Shown here piece by piece: positions 58,678-64,000 of a stretch of 64,000 nucleotides of DNA (positions are counted from its first letter, which is position 1; each line of letters opens with the position of its first letter). A program made the position numbers and the translations under genes. Origin of the DNA: Tiliqua scincoides. Taxonomy: Eukaryota > Chordata > Lepidosauria > Squamata > Scincidae. The notes beneath the pieces are model-generated. The model had not been told where the DNA came from and made no database searches. It was given only the letters and a program-made list of their open reading frames with translations. The DNA is taken from positions 5,537,267 to 5,601,266 of the forward strand of contig NC_089823.1 of NCBI RefSeq assembly GCF_035046505.1, read 5' to 3'.

Positions 58678-59735
58678 AAGAACATAAGAATAGCCCTGCT
58701 GGATCAGGCCATAGGCCCATCTAGTCCAGCTTCCTATATCTCACAGCAGCCCACCAAATGCCCCAGGGAGCACACCAGATAACAAGAGACCTGCAAGGCT
58801 TCCTGGGAATTGTAGTTAAGAACATAAGAACAGCCCCACTGGATCAGGCCATAGGCCCAACTAGTCCAGCTTCCTGTATCTCACAGCGGCCCACCAAATG
58901 CCCCAGGGAGCACACCAGATAACAAGAAGACCTGCAAGGCCTCCTGGGAATTGTAGTTTAAGAACATAAGAACAGCCCCATTGGATCAGGCCATAGGCCC
59001 ATCTAGTCCAGCTTCCTGTATCTCACAGCGGCCCACCAAATGCCCCAGGGAGCACCCCAGATAACAAGAGACCTGCAAGGCTTCCTGGGAATTGTAGTTA
59101 AGAACATAAGAACAGCCCCACTGGATCAGGCCATAGGCCCATCTAGTCCAGCTTCCTGTATCTCACAGCAGCCCACCAAATGCCCCAGGGAGCACACCAG
59201 ATAACAAGAAGACCTGCAAGGCCTCCTGGGAATTGTAGTTTAAGAACATAAGAACAGCCCCACTGGATCAGGCCATAGGCCCATCTAGTCCAGCTTCCTG
59301 TATCTCACAAAGGCCCACCAAATGCACCAGGGAGCACACCAGATAACAAGAGACCTGCAAGGCTTCCTGGGAATTGTAGTTAAGAACATAAGAACAGCCC
59401 ACTGGATCAGGCCATAGGCCCATCTAGTCCAGCTTCCTGTATTTCATAGCGGCCCACCAAATGTCCAGGGAGCACACCAGATAACAAGAGACCTAATCCT
59501 GGTGCCCTCCCCTGCATCTGGCATTCTGACATAGCCCATTTCTAAAATCAGGAGGTTGCACATACACATCATGGCTTGTAACCCGTAATGGATTTTTCCT
59601 CTAGAAACTTGTCCAGTCCCCTTTTAAAGGTGTCCCGGCCAGAGGCCGTCACCACATCCTGTGGCAAGGAGTTCCACAGACCAATCACACACTGAGTAAA
59701 GAAATATTTTCTTTTCATTGAACACAAAGAACACA
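58678..59735 (-). repeat. Tandem CR1-tail array with alternating 140/142-bp units
   Basis: Units start at 58678, 58818, 58960, 59100 and 59242; from 59382 the array ends in a nearly complete CR1 3' region running to 59735. Periods are 140, 142, 140, 142, 140. The 142-bp units carry AACAAGAAGACCTGCAAGGC with CCTCCTGGG and an extra T (GTAGTTTAAG). The 140-bp units carry AACAAGAGACCTGCAAGGC with CTTCCTGGG and GTAGTTAAG. Every junction contains CCTGGGAATTGTAGTT. Confidence 0.95.
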
Positions 59736-59778
59736 ATTCTTTTCATTGAACATAATGACCTGGGCTGGCCTTCTTCAC

Positions 59779-60018
59779 AGCATAGCGATAGCGGGACACA
59801 GCACTAAGTTTTGCAGGGTGCCTCAGCACACCCTATAAGCTACCCCTTCCCCTCACTGTCAAAGCCATTCGTGGTGGCAAAAGCAAAGTGAAGGCATCTC
59901 CTCTGCTTTCGCTGCTGTGAATGGCTCCAGTTGCAGGGGAGAGGGGCAGTTTACAAGGCATCTTGAGGTGCCCTGCAAATCTTAGTGCTGTGCCGCCGCC
60001 CCCGTACCTACGCTACTG
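59779..60018. mobile_element. Diverged MITE related to the GTGCAAAGCACTAAG family
   Basis: CAGCACTAAGTTTTGCAGGG near the left and CCCTGCAAATCTTAGTGCTG near the right form the inverted arms; terminal bases differ (CAGCATAGCGATAGCGGG). No target repeat found. Confidence 0.65.
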
Positions 60019-60287
60019 GCTCACAGCTTGCTTCCCCTCATTCATTCTGTGGGGGTTCTTGAGGCAGGAAGCAACAGAGCAGACGCACTGCACACGCACA
60101 TTCATGGCATTTCAGTGAGCTCTGGGTGGATGACCCTCCTGTGTCTTTAACCAGATGTACCCTCTGTGAACTGATGGAAGAAAGCCCTGTGTTTAATGCA
60201 GGAATTTTCAGCAAGGAGACCAGTACTAGTGGGGAAGCAGTAGTTTGCCAGAAAAATTGCAAGCCTCCTTCCCTGTGACTTGAGCTG

Positions 60288-60360
60288 CAATCCTATACAA
60301 TTTTCTTGGGAGTAAGCCCCATTGAACACAATGGGACTTCTCAGTAGGCATGCATAGGAT
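60288..60360. repeat. 85-bp dispersed repeat, reverse copy
   Basis: GCAATCCTATACAATTTTCT, TGGGAGTAAGCCCCATTGAA and CAATGGGACTTCTCAGTAGG. Member of the family exemplified at 27105-27185. Confidence 0.65.
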
Positions 60361-61039
60361 AATAGCAGTACCACCCCTTTCTCCCTCCAGCAGGAAGAAG
60401 GTACTGACAAAAAGGGGTCTGATGACTGACCTAAAAGAGGGGGGGCTTCCCTTTCTATTATTCCTGCCTCCCCCTACTTAGATCCCAAACAGATTCATGG
60501 AGCAAAAGATCAAGCAGAAAGCTGTGGTCTCTGCTACCCACCCCATCTTAGCCTTGGAAGTCTCACTGATTTCAATGGGGAGCCCTTCCCATTATGAATA
60601 GTTATAATTACAGCCTTTTGGACCCCTTTTCTGGACAACCACAATCTTCCCATCCAGTGGTGGCCTTAGGATGACCACAGTGGGCACCATTACAGTTCTC
60701 CCTTGGTCTAGAAGCTGCTTTGTTTTACCTTAGGGTAAAAAAAAAAAAAGGAATATAAGTGTTGCATTTAAATAAAATTAATAAACCCCAAGTATAAGCA
60801 GGTAAGTTATAGCCTAAAACCTTATAGGTCAAAGTACCACCCTCAGATCCTGGGCATGCACACACAGAGAGATACTTTTGGCTTAGATACAATAAATAAA
60901 TAAATACAAATACAAATAAATAAAATATGTATAAAAATACATAGTATATCTAACAATATAAAAATAATACTGAATACAGCCCTGTCTGTGTCAGACCTAG
61001 GGAGAACTGCAGTAGTTCTGGGGGGGCCCTTTTGACTGT
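60361..61039. other. Intergenic sequence, no gene recognised
   Basis: Ends in an AT-rich stretch with ATAAATAAATAAATACAAAT near 60890. No other feature identified. Confidence 0.5.
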
Positions 61040-61371
61040 GCCACCACTAAGTGATGTGAGAGGGGCGGCAGCCAGGAAGAGGGCCTTCTCGGTAGTGGCC
61101 CCCGAACTGCGGAATACCCTCCCCTTAGAACTGAGAACTGCTCCCTCGTTGCTAACTTTTTGGCGTGGACTGAAGACCTTTTTATTTCAAAAAGCTTTTA
61201 ATTGTTGACAGGCTGACTGGCGTTCTTGCTTTTTATATGAAAATCCGCGGGGTTTGTTTGTTTTTAGATTTTTTAATTATTGTAAATTGTTTTTAATTGT
61301 TTTTTATGTTGCACTTTTAAATGATAAGCTGCCTTGTGTGCCCGTTGTGTGCGCAAAAAGGCGGGGTATAA

Positions 61372-61435
<64 letters not shown>

Positions 61436-61440
61436 GTGCC
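61040..61440 (+). mobile_element. L2/CR1-like LINE: ORF2 C-terminus, 3' UTR and (AAT)n tail
   Basis: Frame from about 61071 encodes ARKRAFSVVAPELRNTLPLE, LRTAPSLLTFWRGLKTFLFQ and KAFNC before TGA. The 3' UTR ends AAAAAGGCGGGGTATAAATT followed by about 60 bp of AAT repeats (61375-61434). Confidence 0.85.
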
Positions 61441-61499
61441 TGTTGTGGTCATCCTGAGGCCCCCACTGGGTGGGAAGATTGTAGTTGCCCTAAAAGGGG

Positions 61500-61605
61500 G
61501 TCAACAAACCCAGAAGAGTTTTCCGGAAGCCAGAAGTGACATCGCAGGAGGCAAAGATCATAGAGGTCAGTGTGCTGAGAGAAGGAAAATGTTGAAAATT
61601 GCTGT
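61500..61605 (-). mobile_element. Half of a CAGTGATTTTCAAC-family hAT element
   Basis: AACCCAGAAGAGTTTTCCGG, AGCCAGAAGTGACATCGCAG and GGAAAATGTTGAAAATTGCTG match the right half of 12916-13177. Confidence 0.6.
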
Positions 61606-61689
61606 TCTAACCCTAGGAGCTCTCCCCTGGGGCTTCTCCCCTGGGGGCTGGGGATAAGAATAGGCCCTCAGTTTGGCTGTACTTGTTGT

Positions 61690-62118
61690 AAGAGGCGACT
61701 AAACAGCCACCGGGTAGATGGGACTCGTCAGCCTGGGAAGGCAGCTCATCTGAGAGAAGGAAAACTCTGATCCCAAACCTCCACTGCCTTGTGGCTACAT
61801 CCAGTTATGGAAAAGGCTTCAGGACTCAACCTCGAGGCAAAATCCGGAGCCGCAGTCCCTGAGGCAGTTCATGGCTGAACACAGTCACGTTCTGGCAACT
61901 CCTGTGACGCCGCTGGAACCAACCGTATTGGCCTCTGCCTTTCCATTGGACCATTTCAGTGATGTGGAGAGGGGGGATTTGCTGCATGGGAAACAGCCTA
62001 TCCTCCATACCTACTTTACCCAGGCTTTGCACACTGGAGAGGACACTGTTCCAGAGCCACCATTCAGAGCGCGATACCATAGTCTTCCGAGACTAAAGGA
62101 TGCCAACAACCCTAGGAG
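61690..62118 (+). mobile_element. LINE-related 3' element sharing the ATACCATAGTCTT tail
   Basis: GGCGACTAAACAGCCACCGG, CTGAGGCAGTTCATGGCTGA, GGGGGATTTGCTGCATGGGA and CCACCATTCAGAGCGCGATA, ending ATACCATAGTCTTCCGAGAC and GATGCCAACAA. Opposite orientation to 249-525. The last 60 bp match the LINE at 701. Confidence 0.75.
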
Positions 62119-63004
62119 AATTCATGGAGGGGTTCTCGTAATGGTGCACATGTAACATCATTAGTCCCAGGTCACTGCGAAACTGTCCAGTCAGAGAAAC
62201 TGCCCAGGGAATGTGTGGTGGTGGTTTGCAAAGGGTTACTTTATCAGACATGGACCTTGGAGGTCCTGGCTGAACCCTGCTTTGACCAATAAGCTAAATT
62301 CAGTGATGGAAAAGGGAAATCGAGTAGACACCAACTTTATCCTTAGTTACTACAGGCACTCAGTCTGTGATTTCACAAAAGGGTCAGAAATGAGTCAGCA
62401 GACAGTTACAACTTTTGTCCCCAGGACCTTGTCTCTGGATTGCAAACTACAGTGCAATCTGCTTATTTTGTCACTGCTGAGTTCCCCAATGTATTGACTG
62501 CCAGCCCCCAGCAGTGGGGCTCTCGCTCTCTCTCTCTCTCTTTAAAAAAAAAAAATCATTTTTGTCTAAGCCCAGATTGCTGCTCTGTTGCAATGCATGG
62601 AAAGAGTGAACAATTACAACACATTGGCTGAAAGTTTAAACCTATTACCCAGCACAGCCAGGCAGTCTCAATTGCAGGGATACTTCTAGGCTGGGGTCAG
62701 TATTTTTCGAGGGCAGTATCTCCCAAGCTTCTGACAGCAGCAGCAGGACACTCAATTAGAAAAAATACTTAACAGCTGAAAAAAGTTTAGTTTTTACATG
62801 TTTAACAGTATAAAGCACGCCATTCTTAGTTTCTGCATGATCTGATCACCTCTTTGTTCTATCCCCTATTTCCTTGCTAGTCCTGCAATCTCTCACACCA
62901 GCCCAATGGATGTCATGCACACAGGGCCATACTCTTTGCCTTTCTAAATGATAGAAAGGGAGCCAGGAGGATGGCAGCAGTGGTGGCTCCTTTGGGATAA
63001 TGCC
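62119..63004. other. Intergenic sequence, nothing recognised
   Basis: Contains a (CT)n/(A)n stretch near 62518-62555 and no gene. Confidence 0.5.
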
Positions 63005-63150
63005 ACTGTTACCCTGCACATGCCCAATCTTGTCTGATCTTGGAAGCTAAGCAGGGTCAGGCCTGGTTAGTACTTGGATGGGAGACCACCTGGGAATACC
63101 GGGTGCTGTAGGCTTATACCATAGTCTTTCGAGACTGAAGGTTGCCAACC
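63005..63150 (+). mobile_element. 5S-rRNA-derived SINE
   Basis: 5S core GGAAGCTAAGCAGGGTCAGG, TACTTGGATGGGAGACC and ATACCGGGTGCTGTAGGC, then the LINE-like tail ATACCATAGTCTTTCGAGAC ending GGTTGCCAAC. Very similar to 14543-14689. Confidence 0.93.
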
Positions 63151-64000
63151 ACCACCATCTGGCCATGGGCTGCTGGTCAGCCATGGCCTGTCTTTGTGCA
63201 TCCAGGGACCTGTGGTCCCTCTCAGGCTCATTAAAGGGCTGGTCCTGAACCTAAACAGCCATCTCTTGGAGTCTGCTTGAGTTCTGGATTTCCTGCATCA
63301 AGCAAGGGCAGTCTCCAAGACCAACTCTGATTCTATGACCAGGGAATCCATTCAGCTGAGCCCATTCCTGTTGCAATTATGTTAGAGCTCCAGAGGAGCT
63401 CTTTACATGGAGGATCATCCAAAGATATGATCCTTTTACTTGGAATTGAGAGAAGTGGCACAGTTTCTACTACTTCATTCTGCCTCATGCGTGGAACCAG
63501 GGCTGACAAATGGGGCAGAGCAAAATTCAGGAGCATCAGATGCTTGTAGAGCATGGTTTAACTTTAGGAGAATTGTGCAGAGACTCCGAAAGGGCTAGGA
63601 GAGATTGACAGCCCAATCTTATTGCGGACTTATGGTGGCAGATCTTGAGATCCACTGTCAATGGTGCTCTATGGTCGTGAGTTGCAGGGCTGGTGGTGCA
63701 AAGAGCTGGAGACCCTTTGTCTGCCCCAACAGCTCCCTGACACCACACTGTTGCAATTAAGATGGTGGTGGTGGCAGTTCGTGGGCAGTTTGGGGGAGAT
63801 TCAGGGTGGGGAGCAAGCCAGGCAGGAAGCGGGGGGGACAGGAGGGGGTGGCTCTGAGCTGCAGCAACACAAGCCCAGATCCTATCCCTGTTTTCCCAGT
63901 CGGACATGCGCCCAAGCCCGTTGATGGCCAAGTAGCCTAAAGGCAGGTAAGTAAAAAATATTTCCTCACTTCTTCCAGGCCATCTGGTCATCCCCGCCCC
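63151..64000. other. Intergenic sequence to the window end
   Basis: No gene recognised. A possible inverted-repeat element spans about 63611-63890 (GCCCAATCTTAT at the left, a CCCAGATCCTATCC stretch at the right), weakly supported. No MOGAT2 exon seen. Confidence 0.5.

Noticed and set aside
58678-59735. CRISPR-like regular array
   Set aside because: Units are 140-142 bp near-identical copies of a retrotransposon tail in a vertebrate genome; there are no variable spacers.
55120-64000. MOGAT2, expected upstream of DGAT2 in many vertebrates
   Set aside because: No HPHG, RKGF or VPxxxFGE exon was found in this part of the window on either strand.

Overview
The window looks like nuclear DNA of a squamate reptile (lizard-type). 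It has split vertebrate genes with GT-AG introns, two CpG-island promoters and no dense coding. More than half of the recognisable non-genic sequence is made of reptile-style repeats: CR1 LINE 3' ends, another LINE family, 5S-rRNA-derived and tRNA-derived SINEs, and many short hAT-type transposons with 8-bp target duplications. The species cannot be named from the sequence alone.

Two host genes are present, both read on the minus strand, in an order matching what is known of the vertebrate DGAT2-UVRAG neighbourhood. DGAT2 (diacylglycerol O-acyltransferase 2) is complete: eight coding exons from 54799 down to 20804, every junction GT-AG, phases consistent, predicted 358 aa. UVRAG (a Beclin-1/VPS34 complex II autophagy and endosome factor) contributes its first coding exon (7300-7383), its CpG-island promoter and the start of intron 1; the rest lies beyond base 1.

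The main event is a tandem duplication of DGAT2. A second copy of its 3' half lies between DGAT2 and UVRAG (about 8440-16284). It carries relics of exons 5-8 (13734 down to 9250) and is clearly a pseudogene: two premature stops, frame-breaking indels, a lost splice acceptor and an altered HPHG motif. Upstream of relic exon 5 its homology jumps from parental position about 27356 to about 37530, so the parental stretch holding exons 2-4 was removed, with a CTG microhomology at the junction. Several transposons are present in one copy and absent at the matching site of the other, which orders the events after the duplication.

Layout. 1-7299: UVRAG intron 1 with repeats, ending in degenerate tandem CR1 tails. 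7.2-8.0 kb: UVRAG exon 1 and promoter. 8.0-8.44 kb: (CT)n(CA)n tract. 8.44-16.3 kb: duplicated block with DGAT2 pseudogene. 16.3-18.7 kb: spacer. 18.7-54.8 kb: DGAT2, with a repeat-filled intron 1 of about 20 kb. 54.6-55.1 kb: DGAT2 CpG island with a TATA box. 55.1-64 kb: intergenic, with two arrays of tandem CR1 tails, one (58.68-59.74 kb) having an alternating 140/142-bp structure. No MOGAT2 exon was recognised in the right-hand part.

DGAT2 makes triacylglycerol at the ER and lipid droplet, and UVRAG acts in autophagosome and endosome maturation. They are neighbours in the same orientation, but nothing in the sequence shows that they are co-regulated.
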